A stretch of DNA of 64,000 bases from Saccharopolyspora elongata (GTDB taxonomy: Bacteria > Actinomycetota > Actinomycetes > Mycobacteriales > Pseudonocardiaceae). The stretch is taken from assembly GCF_004348985.1 (NCBI RefSeq), contig NZ_SMKW01000031.1:46886-110885 (forward strand), given 5' to 3'. The notes under the pieces were generated by a model. It was not told the origin of the DNA. It saw only the letters and a list, made by a program, of their open reading frames with translations, and made no database searches. Each line of letters starts with the position of its first letter. Within the stretch, counting starts at the first letter, position 1. This document shows, piece by piece, positions 52,049-61,003 of the stretch. The position numbers and the translations under genes were made by a program.

Positions 52049-52774
52049 TCACTCCGTCACGGGCAGGCACTCGGCGAGCAGGTCGACGACGTCGCGCCAG
52101 GCTCGCTGCGCGTGCTGCGAGTGGTAGCCGACGCCGGGAACCACAGTATGGTCGACCGGCGGGTGGTGGAAGGCGTGCAAGGCGCCGCCGTAGACCACGA
52201 GGCGCCAGTCAACGCCCGCGGCCTGCATCTCGGCGGCGAAGGCGTCCCGTTGCGCGGGCGGCATGATCGGGTCCTCCGATCCGACCCCGGCCCACAAGGG
52301 GCAACGGATTCGCGCCGCCTCGCCCGGTCGACCCGTGGTCAGTGCGTTGACCGTCCCGATCGCCCGCAGGTCGACGCCGTCACGCCCGAGTTCCAGCGCG
52401 ATTGCGCCCCCGGTGCCGTAGCCGATAGCGGCGATCCGGTCGGGGTCGGTCCGCGGTTCGGCGCGCAACACGTCGAGCGCCGCGTGGCCGATGCCCCGCA
52501 TCCGGTCGGGGTCGGCGAGCAGCGGCATGCAACGGGCCAGCATCTCCTCGGGGTCGCCCAAATAGCGCCCGCCGTGGAGGTCGAAGGCCAGCGCTACGTA
52601 TCCCAGCTCGGCGAGCGCATCGGCCCGGCGGCGCTCGACGTCGCTGAGCCCCGTGCCCTCTGGTCCGAGCAGCACCGCGGGCCGGCGGTCGACACCGGCC
52701 GGGAGCGCGAGATGCCCGATCATCGTTACGCCGTCGGCCGGGTACTCGACCGTGCGCGTTGTAACTGCCGTCAT
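52049..52774 (-). CDS. Dienelactone hydrolase-family protein lacking the nucleophile
   Basis: 241 residues, DLH fold. VLLGPEGTGLSD holds the conserved Glu near residue 39, FDLHGGRYLGD follows, then AIGYGTGGAIALELG, where the nucleophile Cys/Ser position is Gly120. Asp in VGSEDPIMPP and His in GALHAFHHPP are kept. It may be a non-hydrolytic binding protein or use other chemistry. Start ATG 52774. It is 212 bp from the CGNR gene end (convergent). Confidence 0.82.
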   Translation of the reverse strand: MTAVTTRTVEYPADGVTMIGHLALPAGVDRRPAVLLGPEGTGLSDVERRRADALAELGYVALAFDLHGGRYLGDPEEMLARCMPLLADPDRMRGIGHAALDVLRAEPRTDPDRIAAIGYGTGGAIALELGRDGVDLRAIGTVNALTTGRPGEAARIRCPLWAGVGSEDPIMPPAQRDAFAAEMQAAGVDWRLVVYGGALHAFHHPPVDHTVVPGVGYHSQHAQRAWRDVVDLLAECLPVTE

Positions 52775-53133
52775 GGGACTGGACTGTAGTGATCGTCGAG
52801 CCCGGCAGGCCCGGTGTTCACCGCCGGCAAAACAGCGTGGATGTGCCTCTGAAATACAGCGATGGCTCACAAGATCCGCCACAAACCCCGTTCCCGCGGA
52901 AGCATTCCTGCCCTGGCCACGGTGCTGGAGGTGGACCAGGGTGAATAGCACGGGCCGGCGAGCCGCTCGAGCAGCGGCAAGTAATCGCTTTCAAACGGCT
53001 GTCCACGAAGAACAGGTATGGCCAGATCGGAGATGTACCACAGCTCGATGGTGGGGCCCTTCGACCAGGCGGGTGTCGCCCGGAAGAGTTGAGCAACTTG
53101 TGACCAGCCGCAGCGGTGACAGGATCCCCCGGC
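52775..53133. other. Gap without recognised gene
   Basis: About 360 bp. A 24-codon frame starting ATG near 53019 (MARSEMYHSSMVGPFDQAGV) was considered too short to call. No promoter box or repeat could be named. Confidence 0.35.
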
Positions 53134-53472
53134 ATGGATCGATCACATCTCAGAGCGTGGCTCATGCGACTGCCGCTCTGGGCGGCGTTCATCGCGCTGT
53201 TCGGATTAGGCATGTGGTTCAACTTCCGCTTGATCACGTTGACGTTGACCGACGGACCGCCGGCCGACTCGGCGGCCGAGGCCTGGTATGCCCAGGGCTT
53301 GTTCGTGTCTCTAGTGGGATCCGGTTTGTTCTTCTGCCTCGCACTGCTCTGCGGAGCACCCGCGTCGACCCGACCCGCCCGCGGTCACGCGTCGAGCACT
53401 CCTGGTGGCCCGCAAGCCTCGGACCATCCAGCACAGGCAAGCCTGGAACTCGGTGACGACCTCTGGCGCTAA
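53134..53472 (+). CDS. Small two-helix membrane protein
   Basis: 112 residues from the ATG at 53134 (an in-frame GTG lies at 53116). Two hydrophobic helices (LPLWAAFIALFGLGMWFNF near 13-31 and GLFVSLVGSGLFFCLALLCG near 56-75) precede a disordered Pro/Ser-rich end. No family was recognised. It ends overlapping the convergent hypothetical gene by 4 nt. Confidence 0.6.
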   Translation: MDRSHLRAWLMRLPLWAAFIALFGLGMWFNFRLITLTLTDGPPADSAAEAWYAQGLFVSLVGSGLFFCLALLCGAPASTRPARGHASSTPGGPQASDHPAQASLELGDDLWR

Positions 53473-53720
53473 GACGATCGGGGGCCTGCCCCCAGAAACG
53501 CCAGCGCACCGTTCGGGCCCTGATTCAGCGGCACGCGCCCGCCGAGCCGCGAGTCACCGTGGAAGATGTATGCGATCACGGCTTGGGCGAGCACCTCGTT
53601 CGCCTCGGCCTGCCGCTGCCTGTCCGGCTCCGGCGGCTCGTCGACCCGAATCTCCCCGTCGTCGGTCCGGGTGAACGTGGCGATGGACGCACCCCACACC
53701 GGGTACTCCCCGACGTACAC
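53469..53720 (-). CDS. Hypothetical protein
   Basis: 83 residues from GTG 53720 (TTG 53732 is possible). Soluble: VYVGEYPVWGASIATFTRTD, then an acidic linker and NEVLAQAVIAYIFHGDSRLG. No family recognised. Codon use is normal for the window, and the frame is better than the opposite one. Confidence 0.5.
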   Translation of the reverse strand: MYVGEYPVWGASIATFTRTDDGEIRVDEPPEPDRQRQAEANEVLAQAVIAYIFHGDSRLGGRVPLNQGPNGALAFLGAGPRSS

Positions 53721-53732
53721 CGGTGTGGGCAA

Positions 53733-54277
53733 CGAAATCCCACCGGCGGCGAGGGACCGTCGCGGAAGGGCATTCCCGGGTCGTCACTCGCCCTGACCGC
53801 CGCCGATCACTCCTTCAGCCCACCGGCATGACCATGTGCCGGCGTCCATGCCGTTCCGGCCACCCAGTTCTCTACGACTCCGGTGAGGCCTCGCGACGGC
53901 CCCGGGTCGCCAGTTGGACGTGGCGCGCATGCGAGGCGAAGGCAGGATCGCCGCCGCCGACGGCCTCCAGATCGACATCTGGGAGAACAACCCACTGGCC
54001 GAAACCGGCCGGCGGCGGGTGGCTGTACACGGTGGGCGATTGCAACGGGAGCGCCGTGGTGTGCGTCGTGGTCTGATGGAAAAGCCAGGCGCGTTCGAGG
54101 GGCCTGTTGCCCGGACGTCAATACTGCGCCGGAGACGCCCCGGGCCGGGGGCATGAGTGCAGGGTGTGGAGATCACTTGTACGAGCAAGCTCGTGCATGC
54201 GGTGCCTGCGCTTCCCGGAGGCAGCGAGGTATGGCTGTGCCTGGTCGAGGTGGACCAGCGGTGGAACGGGGTGAGCG
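53733..54277. other. 0.5 kb gap without recognised gene
   Basis: Several overlapping open frames with arginine-rich, shadow-like translation. None has a family, and the candidate starts have no ribosome-binding site. It probably carries the promoter of the antiporter operon in its last 100 bp. Confidence 0.4.
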
Positions 54278-55483
54278 ATGCCGAGCTTCGGGAACCTTCT
54301 GATACTGACGATCATCGCCCTGCTGGCGCCCTTGTTGCTCGGGCTGGCACCGCGGCTGCGGATCCCGTCGGTGGTCCTGGAGATCGTGGCCGGGGTCATC
54401 GTGGGGCCATCGGTACTGGGACTCGTGCGCGTGGATCAGGCGGTGCAGGTCGTCGCGTTGCTGGGGCTGGCGTTTCTCCTGTTTCTCGCGGGGCTCGAGG
54501 TTGACTTCCATCGCCTGCGCGGGCCGCTGCTGCGGGTGGCCTTGATCGGCTACGTGGTGAGCTTGGCGATCGGCGTGGCGGTGGGCTTCTCGTTCGGCGC
54601 GGCGGGCTGGGTGCGTGACCCGATGCTGATCGCGGTGGCGCTGTCCGCGACATCGCTCGGTCTGGTCGTCCCGGTGCTCAAGGACGCGGGGCGTGCGGAC
54701 CAGGCGATGGGACAAACGACGATCACAGCGTCCTCCGTGGCCGACTTCGCCGCGGTGGTCCTGCTGTCGCTGCTCTTCTCCACGTCCGGCGGCAGCCCCG
54801 GAGGCCGGCTCGTGTCGCTGATCGTCTTCGTCGCCTTCGTGGCCGCCATTGGAATGGCGGTGGCTCTAGCAGGGCAGTCAATGCGTCTGGGAGATCTCTT
54901 CCTGCGGTTGCAGGACACCACCGCGGAGATCCGGGTCCGTGCAGCGGTCGTGCTGCTCGTGGCCTTCGTTGTGCTCGCCGAGGGATTTGGCCTCGAGAGC
55001 ATCCTGGGCGCGTTTCTGGCTGGTGCGGTCGTGGGCTTGGTCGATCGTGACTCGGCTACGCATCCGCATTTCCGGACGAAGCTGGAGGCGATTGGGTACG
55101 GGTTCCTGATTCCGGTGTTCTTCGTCGCCAGCGGTGTGCAGCTAGACCTCGGAGGATTGATCGCGACTCCATCCGCATGGCTGCGAGTGCCGCTATTCCT
55201 GCTCGCGCTGCTGCTCGTGCGCGGCGCTCCAGCGCTGCTCTACCAGCGCTCGCTCGGCACACGTTCCTCGGTCGCGGCCGGGCTACTGCAGGCGACGTCG
55301 CTGCCGTTCCTGGTTGCCGCAACACAGATCGGCGTCGCGCTCGGCCTGATGACTCCGGTGACTGCGGCGGCGCTGATCTGCGCGGGTCTCTTGTCGGTTC
55401 TCCTGTTCCCAGCTGCCGCCCTCGCCTTGCTGCGCAAGCGCGTCTCAAGCGAGCGCCGCGGAGGCACGGAGGAAACCACGTAG
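54278..55483 (+). CDS. CPA2-type cation:proton antiporter
   Basis: 401 residues, about 12 TM helices (LLILTIIALLAPLLLGLAPR, then VLEIVAGVIVGPSVLGLV near 36-53). The mid-membrane LFLAGLEVDFHRLRGPLLR has the acidic pair of Na+/H+ exchangers. There is no TrkA-N domain, so it is the short form. It probably exchanges Na+ or K+ for protons. Confidence 0.88.
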   Translation: MPSFGNLLILTIIALLAPLLLGLAPRLRIPSVVLEIVAGVIVGPSVLGLVRVDQAVQVVALLGLAFLLFLAGLEVDFHRLRGPLLRVALIGYVVSLAIGVAVGFSFGAAGWVRDPMLIAVALSATSLGLVVPVLKDAGRADQAMGQTTITASSVADFAAVVLLSLLFSTSGGSPGGRLVSLIVFVAFVAAIGMAVALAGQSMRLGDLFLRLQDTTAEIRVRAAVVLLVAFVVLAEGFGLESILGAFLAGAVVGLVDRDSATHPHFRTKLEAIGYGFLIPVFFVASGVQLDLGGLIATPSAWLRVPLFLLALLLVRGAPALLYQRSLGTRSSVAAGLLQATSLPFLVAATQIGVALGLMTPVTAAALICAGLLSVLLFPAAALALLRKRVSSERRGGTEETT

Positions 55484-55500
55484 CGCAGCGCGGAGGCGGG

Positions 55501-55773
55501 ATGATCGATCGGCGGGCCGTGCTGTCGAAACGTGCGGCATGGGCCGTTGCTTCTGCCAAAGTCACGGGACATGCAGGGGACGCCGACGACTTCATCGAAC
55601 GAAACCGCCGGACCCCCGCCTACTCCAGCGCGCTCTACGCGGCAAGCTTGCTCCAGAAGGTACGCCCGGAGGCGGTGCGCGGAATCTTCGAGTCGATGGT
55701 GGAGCCGTCCGATCACGGCGAGCTGATGGCGAAATTCCTCTCCCTCCCCTTCCGGCGCATGTTCAGTCCGTGA
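55501..55773 (+). CDS. Hypothetical small protein
   Basis: 90 residues, ATG 55501, with GGAGGCGGG directly before it and only 17 nt after the antiporter stop, so it is likely co-transcribed. Content: IDRRAVLSKRAAWAVASAKV, then AGDADDFIERNRRTPAYSSA and a basic end. No domain recognised. The opposite-strand frame is weaker. Confidence 0.5.
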   Translation: MIDRRAVLSKRAAWAVASAKVTGHAGDADDFIERNRRTPAYSSALYAASLLQKVRPEAVRGIFESMVEPSDHGELMAKFLSLPFRRMFSP

Positions 55774-55892
55774 TCGGTCCCTGGGAGGCAATCTGTGTGC
55801 GTGGCAGGAGAATCCGTCGGTGAGGACCAGATCTTCGTCGAGCGCGAGGCGATCGCCGAAGCTATCCGCTCCGGCGATCGCGAACGGGCCGG

Positions 55893-57161
55893 TCAGAAGA
55901 GCACGACGAGCATCCCCCAGCCGGCGAGCGGCGCCACGATGATCAGAGCGGCACCCCACAACAGCAACACCCGGTAGGTCGCGGTGCGCTGGTGCTCAGG
56001 CACGTTGGCCACGATCAAGGCTCCGTTGGTGGAGAACGGGCTTGCGTCGACCACTGAAGACGACACGCACAGCGCCGCGAGCAGTGCAGTCGCATCGATA
56101 TGTCCACTGAGGAGCAACGGAGCGCTCAGTGGTACGAGTGCTCCCAGGATGCCGGTGGTCGAAGCGAACGCCGACACCACGCCACCGATGAGACAGAGCA
56201 CCAAGGCAGCCACCAGCGGGGCCCCTACCGCCGTCACACCCTGCCCCAACGCTTCCACCACGCCGAGCTGCTCCATGACGGAGATGTAGGTGACGATGCC
56301 GCACACCAGCAGGACGACCGGCCACGCGATGCTGGTGGCCCCGGACTGCGCTGTCTTGCCGAACAGCAAAGCGAGCAGCACCGCCACGCTCAATGAAGCC
56401 ACGCCCGTGTCGACACCGAAACCGGTGACGGCAACGACCATCGACAGGATCCCGGTCAGCGTCACAACCTGCTCCACCCGGACGCGGGTCTCCGGCCGCG
56501 TCCTCGTCGCGACCGCCCCGCCGATGCCAGCTCCATCCGGGGGAGCATCAGTTTGCTCGAGGGCACTGATCCCGTGGTTCCGGAAGACCACGACGGTGCC
56601 GAGCGCGACGATCGCGTTGAAGCCGAAGGTAGCGCCGAAAAGCACGAGCGGATCGATCGTCAACCCGTGCGCGGCGGCCGCACCGAGCGCGATCGTGCCG
56701 AGCACTCCGACCGGGGAGAAGCTGCCGGCCGCCGCGCCGTTGACGGCCATCAGCCCGTTGAGCAAGGGGCTGGTGCCGTGTTTGACGGCGAAGGCGATCC
56801 CGATCGGCGCCACGATCGCCACGGCGGCCGGTGATGCCGCACCGATCGCGGCGAGCGCGGTAGCCGTGAGGAACACGATCCAGGGCATGAGCTGCTTGCG
56901 GCCGCGAACGGCGGACATGGCCAGCCTCACCAGCCAGTCGATCGTGCCGTTGGACTTGGCGATGCCGAACAGGAACGTCACCCCGACCAGGGTGATCAGC
57001 AACGACACCGGAAACTCGTCGAGGACGTCGCCGGTAGCGATGCCGTTCAGCGAACACAGCAGGAATGCCGCGACGAGCGCGATCGCCCCCATGTTCACCG
57101 GCCGCAGCGACCCCAGGAGAAAAACCATGATCAATCCGGCCAAGGCCGTGGTCAGCACCAT
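55893..57161 (-). CDS. MatC-type dicarboxylate/malonate carrier
   Basis: 422 residues, about 12 TM segments, MatC_N/ion-transporter superfamily (MVLTTALAGLIMVFLLGSLR; FPVSLLITLVGVTFLFGIAK). The ATG at 57161 has GGAGG 8 nt upstream; the earlier ATG at 57191 does not. It is 60 nt downstream of the CoA-transferase gene on the same strand, so it likely imports the acid that the transferase activates. Confidence 0.83.
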   Translation of the reverse strand: MVLTTALAGLIMVFLLGSLRPVNMGAIALVAAFLLCSLNGIATGDVLDEFPVSLLITLVGVTFLFGIAKSNGTIDWLVRLAMSAVRGRKQLMPWIVFLTATALAAIGAASPAAVAIVAPIGIAFAVKHGTSPLLNGLMAVNGAAAGSFSPVGVLGTIALGAAAAHGLTIDPLVLFGATFGFNAIVALGTVVVFRNHGISALEQTDAPPDGAGIGGAVATRTRPETRVRVEQVVTLTGILSMVVAVTGFGVDTGVASLSVAVLLALLFGKTAQSGATSIAWPVVLLVCGIVTYISVMEQLGVVEALGQGVTAVGAPLVAALVLCLIGGVVSAFASTTGILGALVPLSAPLLLSGHIDATALLAALCVSSSVVDASPFSTNGALIVANVPEHQRTATYRVLLLWGAALIIVAPLAGWGMLVVLF

Positions 57162-57221
57162 TGCTGAGCCTCCTTGTCGCAAGGCAGGCACGGGCCCGCC
57201 CAGGCTGAGTTCCGGTGTCGG

Positions 57222-58400
57222 CTACTGCTCGTCGAGCCAGGTGAGGACGGATTCGGTGTGCTCGCCGAGCGCGGGCACCGGGCGCATCAACGCCTCGTTG
57301 CCAGCGACGGTGACCGGTGGCACGAGCGCTTCGATCTCGCCGACCGGTGTCCGCACGGGACGCCAGCGGTCGCGGGCGCGCAGCTGCGGATGCTCGGCGA
57401 ACTCCGCCACGGTGCGCTGGCGGGCGTAGGCGATCGGGGCCGCATCCAAGCGGCGAAGGGCCTCGTCCGAGCTGAAGGTCGCGAAGATGCCCGCGATGAT
57501 GCCGTCGAGCTCGGCTCGGTTGGCCACGCGGGAGCTGTTGTCCGCGAACCGCGGATCAGAAACCAGATCCGGATTTTCCAGCACCACGTCGCAGAACCGC
57601 TTCCACTCGCGCTCGTTCTGCAGGCCGAGGTTGATGGTCACGCCGTCCCCTGCGGTGAACGGACCGTAGGGCGCGATCGTGGCGTGACTGGCACCGGCCC
57701 GCGCAGGCGCCGTGCCGCCGTAGCACGTGTAGTGCAGTGGATAGCCCATCCACTCCCCCAGCGCCTCCAGCATCGACACCTCCAGCGCCGCTCCTCGCCC
57801 CGACCGCTGCCGCTCGAGCAGTGCGGTGAGGATGCCGGTGTAGGCGTACATGCCGGTCGCGATGTCGGCGATGGAGAGGCCGACCTTGGACGGGGTCTCC
57901 TCGGTACCGGTGATGGAGACCAAGCCGGCTTCGCACTGGATGAGCAGGTCGTAGGCCTTCTGCTTGGAGTAGGGTCCGCCCGCCCCGTACCCGGAGATGT
58001 CGCAGGTGATCAGCTCGGGTCGCGCCTGCCGCAGGTCCGCAGCCCCGACACCGAGTCGTTCGGCCGCTCCGGGCGCGAGGTTCTGCACGACCACGTCCGC
58101 CCGGTCGATCAGCTTGCCGAGGACCTCCCGGCCGGCTGCCGACTTGACGTCGAGTTCGATGCTCTCCTTGCCCCGGTTGAGCCACACGAAGTGACTGGCC
58201 ATCCCCTTGACCGTCGTGTCGTAGCCGCGGGCCAGGTCGCCCGCTCCGGGGCGCTCGACCTTGATCACCCGAGCACCGAGATCCGCGAGCTGCCGGGTGG
58301 CGAACGGCGCGGCGACTGCTTGTTCCAACGACACGACGACGACACCGGACAGCACGCCGGATGCCTGCGCAGAAGAGTGGGTGTGTGGCATGACGAACAT
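57222..58400 (-). CDS. CaiB/BaiF-family (class III) CoA-transferase
   Basis: 392 residues, slightly over one CaiB domain. It begins GVVVVSLEQAVAAPFATRQL near residues 18-37 and continues ADLGARVIKVERPGAGDLAR. The Asp that forms the CoA anhydride is likely in KQKAYDLLIQCEAGL (Asp169). It moves CoA between acids. An operon with the MatC carrier, divergent from a LysR regulator. Confidence 0.88.
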   Translation of the reverse strand: MFVMPHTHSSAQASGVLSGVVVVSLEQAVAAPFATRQLADLGARVIKVERPGAGDLARGYDTTVKGMASHFVWLNRGKESIELDVKSAAGREVLGKLIDRADVVVQNLAPGAAERLGVGAADLRQARPELITCDISGYGAGGPYSKQKAYDLLIQCEAGLVSITGTEETPSKVGLSIADIATGMYAYTGILTALLERQRSGRGAALEVSMLEALGEWMGYPLHYTCYGGTAPARAGASHATIAPYGPFTAGDGVTINLGLQNEREWKRFCDVVLENPDLVSDPRFADNSSRVANRAELDGIIAGIFATFSSDEALRRLDAAPIAYARQRTVAEFAEHPQLRARDRWRPVRTPVGEIEALVPPVTVAGNEALMRPVPALGEHTESVLTWLDEQ

Positions 58401-58474
58401 GCTGCGGAAGGCTGCGCGGACAAGTCCAATGACGGATTCTTGCCAGAACCATGCGTCGCGCGCATCATTCCGGC

Positions 58475-59362
58475 ATGGAGATTCGAGACCTGGAGTGGTT
58501 CGTCGCGCTCGCCGAAACCGAACAGGTCACCCGCACCGCCGAAGGGCTGCACATCACGCAGCCCACCCTGTCGCGTGCCGTCAACCGGCTGGAGAAGCAC
58601 TTCGGCACCAGCCTCTTCGACCGCACCGGCAAGCGCCTCCGGCTCAACCGGTACGGCGAGGTCGTCCGGGCCCACGCCGCGCGCGTCCTGGGGGAGATCG
58701 ACGCGGCCGAGCAGCGGGTCGGCGCGATGCTCGACCCGCAGAGCGGCGTCGTGTCGCTGGGATTTGTCACCTCCTTCGGCTCCTGGCTGGTGCCCCGCCT
58801 CATGCAGGAATACCGGCAGCAAGCCGCCTCCGCTCAGTTCCTGCTCGAAGGCGGCCCCGCCGATGCCGTGCTGGAGATGTTGCGCCAAGGGTCGGTGGAT
58901 GTGGCCATCTGCAGCCCGAAGCCGCGGGACGAGGACATCCACTGGCACCCGATCGCTGAGGAACCGCTGCGTCTCGTGGTCGGCGACCAGCACCCGCTGG
59001 CGACCGCGAAGAGGATCGACCTGGCGCAGGTTTCGGATGAGGACTTCGTTGCATTGCGCCCGGAATTCGGCCTGCGCCAGATATTCGATGCGCTCTGCGC
59101 GAAGGCCGGTTTCGCTCCTGCGATCGTCGTAGAGGCGACGGAAATCCCCACCCTCTGGGGCCTGGTCGCCTCCGGTGCGGGTGTAGCGGTATTGCCCGTG
59201 CCGACCCCCGGCCCCCTGCCGAAAGGGACGAAGCAGTTGTTCATCAAGGATTCCGGCGCCGTGCGGACCGCCGGTTTCGCCACGCTGCGCACCCGCCGGC
59301 AGTCCCCACCTGTCGCGCGCTTCATCGAGTTCGTCCACGATCACCCGCTGATCAAACGCTGA
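58475..59362 (+). CDS. LysR-family regulator
   Basis: 295 residues from ATG 58475. The winged HTH is IRDLEWFVALAETEQVTRTA, then EGLHITQPTLSRAVNRLEKH. A periplasmic-binding-like effector domain fills residues 90-290. It is divergent from the CoA-transferase gene across 74 bp, the usual LysR layout, and probably activates that operon and the MaoC gene. Confidence 0.9.
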   Translation: MEIRDLEWFVALAETEQVTRTAEGLHITQPTLSRAVNRLEKHFGTSLFDRTGKRLRLNRYGEVVRAHAARVLGEIDAAEQRVGAMLDPQSGVVSLGFVTSFGSWLVPRLMQEYRQQAASAQFLLEGGPADAVLEMLRQGSVDVAICSPKPRDEDIHWHPIAEEPLRLVVGDQHPLATAKRIDLAQVSDEDFVALRPEFGLRQIFDALCAKAGFAPAIVVEATEIPTLWGLVASGAGVAVLPVPTPGPLPKGTKQLFIKDSGAVRTAGFATLRTRRQSPPVARFIEFVHDHPLIKR

Positions 59363-59453
59363 GCCATGCATACGCAACGCGTATGGAAGCCATGACGAAC
59401 GGCCATCGGTCCGAAGTAGTCAGTGGCGTCTCCGGACCGGCAAACTGACCGCC

Positions 59454-59996
59454 ATGACGACTGACAAGAACTACGTGCCGGGCTGGACCGGCCGCTACTT
59501 CGAGGATTTCCAGGTCGGGGACGCCTATCGCCACCCCTTGGGGCGCACCATCACGCGAACCGACAACATCTGGACCACCCTGCTCACGCAGAACACCTCC
59601 CCCATCCACTTCGACGCCCACTACGCGGCGCAGACCGAGTTCGAGCGCCCGCTGGTCGACTCGACGTTCACCCTCGCGCTGATCACGGGCCAGTCGGTGA
59701 CCGACCTGTCGCAGCACGTGTTCGCCAACCTCGGATGGGACAAGGTCCGCCTGCCGCACCCGGTCTTCGAAGGCGACACCCTCTACTCCGAATCCGAAGT
59801 CCTCTCCATCCGGGAATCCAAGTCCCGGCCCGAGATCGGCATCGTGACGGTACGCACCACCGGCTTCAACCAGCGCTCCGAAGTCGTCATCATCTTCGAA
59901 CGGACGCTGATGGTCTACAAGCGAGGCTGCGGCCCGGACTTCACCGCAGTCCGCCCTGAATGGGACGAACTGTCCAGGAAAGCCCTCGAGCACTGA
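59454..59996 (+). CDS. MaoC-type dehydratase
   Basis: 180 residues, single hot-dog fold. It has the hydratase motif: Asp and His in SPIHFDAHYAAQTEFERPLV (residues 49-68). A mesaconyl/methylfumaryl-CoA hydratase-like or enoyl-CoA hydratase 2 activity fits the acyl-CoA neighbours. The gene follows the LysR gene by 91 bp; it may share control. Confidence 0.88.
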   Translation: MTTDKNYVPGWTGRYFEDFQVGDAYRHPLGRTITRTDNIWTTLLTQNTSPIHFDAHYAAQTEFERPLVDSTFTLALITGQSVTDLSQHVFANLGWDKVRLPHPVFEGDTLYSESEVLSIRESKSRPEIGIVTVRTTGFNQRSEVVIIFERTLMVYKRGCGPDFTAVRPEWDELSRKALEH

Positions 59997-60196
59997 TCTA
60001 CCGCCGGCCCCGGCCCACTGTGCGACCGCTTGACCTCAGCGAGTGTGTTGGGCAGTGCGCAGGGGCCGAGGCTGGAAACGATGGCCGGCAAAGGGAATGG
60101 GCCCACCGCTGTGAACGTCCCGCCCCGACCAGCAACCCCGGTTCGTCGGCGGCGGCCTGCGCGTCGCCGGAGTCGGCTCGCCCTGGCGGCGAATGT

Positions 60197-60970
60197 TCAG
60201 GCGGCGGTGACGCCGCTGTCGGTGGAGAGCACGGCACCGTTGATGTTGCGGGCCTCGGGTGAGGCGACGAAGCAGAACAGGGCCGCGACGTCGTCCACGG
60301 TGGCCATCGGACGCGGTGTACGGGTGTTGACGGTCAGCGACAGGTCCACCCCCGCCGGCATGGTGAAGCCGGTGACCAGCGGGGTCTCCACCGCTCCCGG
60401 CGCGATGGCGTTGACCCGCAGGCTCTGCTTCACGAACTCGACGGCCAGGGAACGGGTGAGCTGCACGAGAGCGCCCTTGCTCATGGTGTAGACAGCGGTG
60501 TACGCCTGCCCGATGAGCCCGCCGGTGGAGGCCAGGTTGACGATGTTCCCGTCGTTGCGCACCAGGTGCGGGATGGCGGCCTGGCACATGAAGAACGGTC
60601 CGTCGAGGTTGACCGCCATCATCGTCCGGTAGTCCGCCTCGCTCACCTGCGTGGCGTGCTCGTAGCGGGCGATGCCCGCGACGTTGCCGAGCACGTCCAG
60701 CCGCCCAGAACTTGCCACTGCGTCCGCGACCGCGGTGAAGCAGTCGGTGCGGTCGGTGACATCTGTGACCCGGGTGCGCACGGTTCCGGGCAGACCGGCC
60801 GCGAGGTCAGCGGTCTCCTGCAGGCCTGCGGCGTTGATGTCGAGACCGTGCACAGTGGCGCTCTCGGCGGCCAGCCGCAGCGCCGTGGCCCGACCGATGC
60901 CGGAGGCGGCACCGGTGAGCACGACGACCCGGCCGGCGAAGCGGCCCTCGACGGGAGCGAATGCGGTCAT
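60197..60970 (-). CDS. SDR-family oxidoreductase
   Basis: 257 residues, classical SDR. It has LTGAASGIGRA (18-28), NVAGIARYE, catalytic Ser in NLASTGG, Tyr and Lys in YTMSKGAL, and NAIAPGAVETPLV. It follows the flavin reductase by 33 nt on the same strand and is likely part of one catabolic operon. Substrate unknown. Confidence 0.9.
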   Translation of the reverse strand: MTAFAPVEGRFAGRVVVLTGAASGIGRATALRLAAESATVHGLDINAAGLQETADLAAGLPGTVRTRVTDVTDRTDCFTAVADAVASSGRLDVLGNVAGIARYEHATQVSEADYRTMMAVNLDGPFFMCQAAIPHLVRNDGNIVNLASTGGLIGQAYTAVYTMSKGALVQLTRSLAVEFVKQSLRVNAIAPGAVETPLVTGFTMPAGVDLSLTVNTRTPRPMATVDDVAALFCFVASPEARNINGAVLSTDSGVTAA

Positions 60971-61003
60971 GAAAACCTCCTTGGCGAGGTGCGGGGTTCG
61001 GGA

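Noticed and set aside
53914..54156. 80-codon plus-strand frame in the 53.7-54.3 kb gap
   Set aside because: Arg-rich after residue 30 and no recognisable domain.
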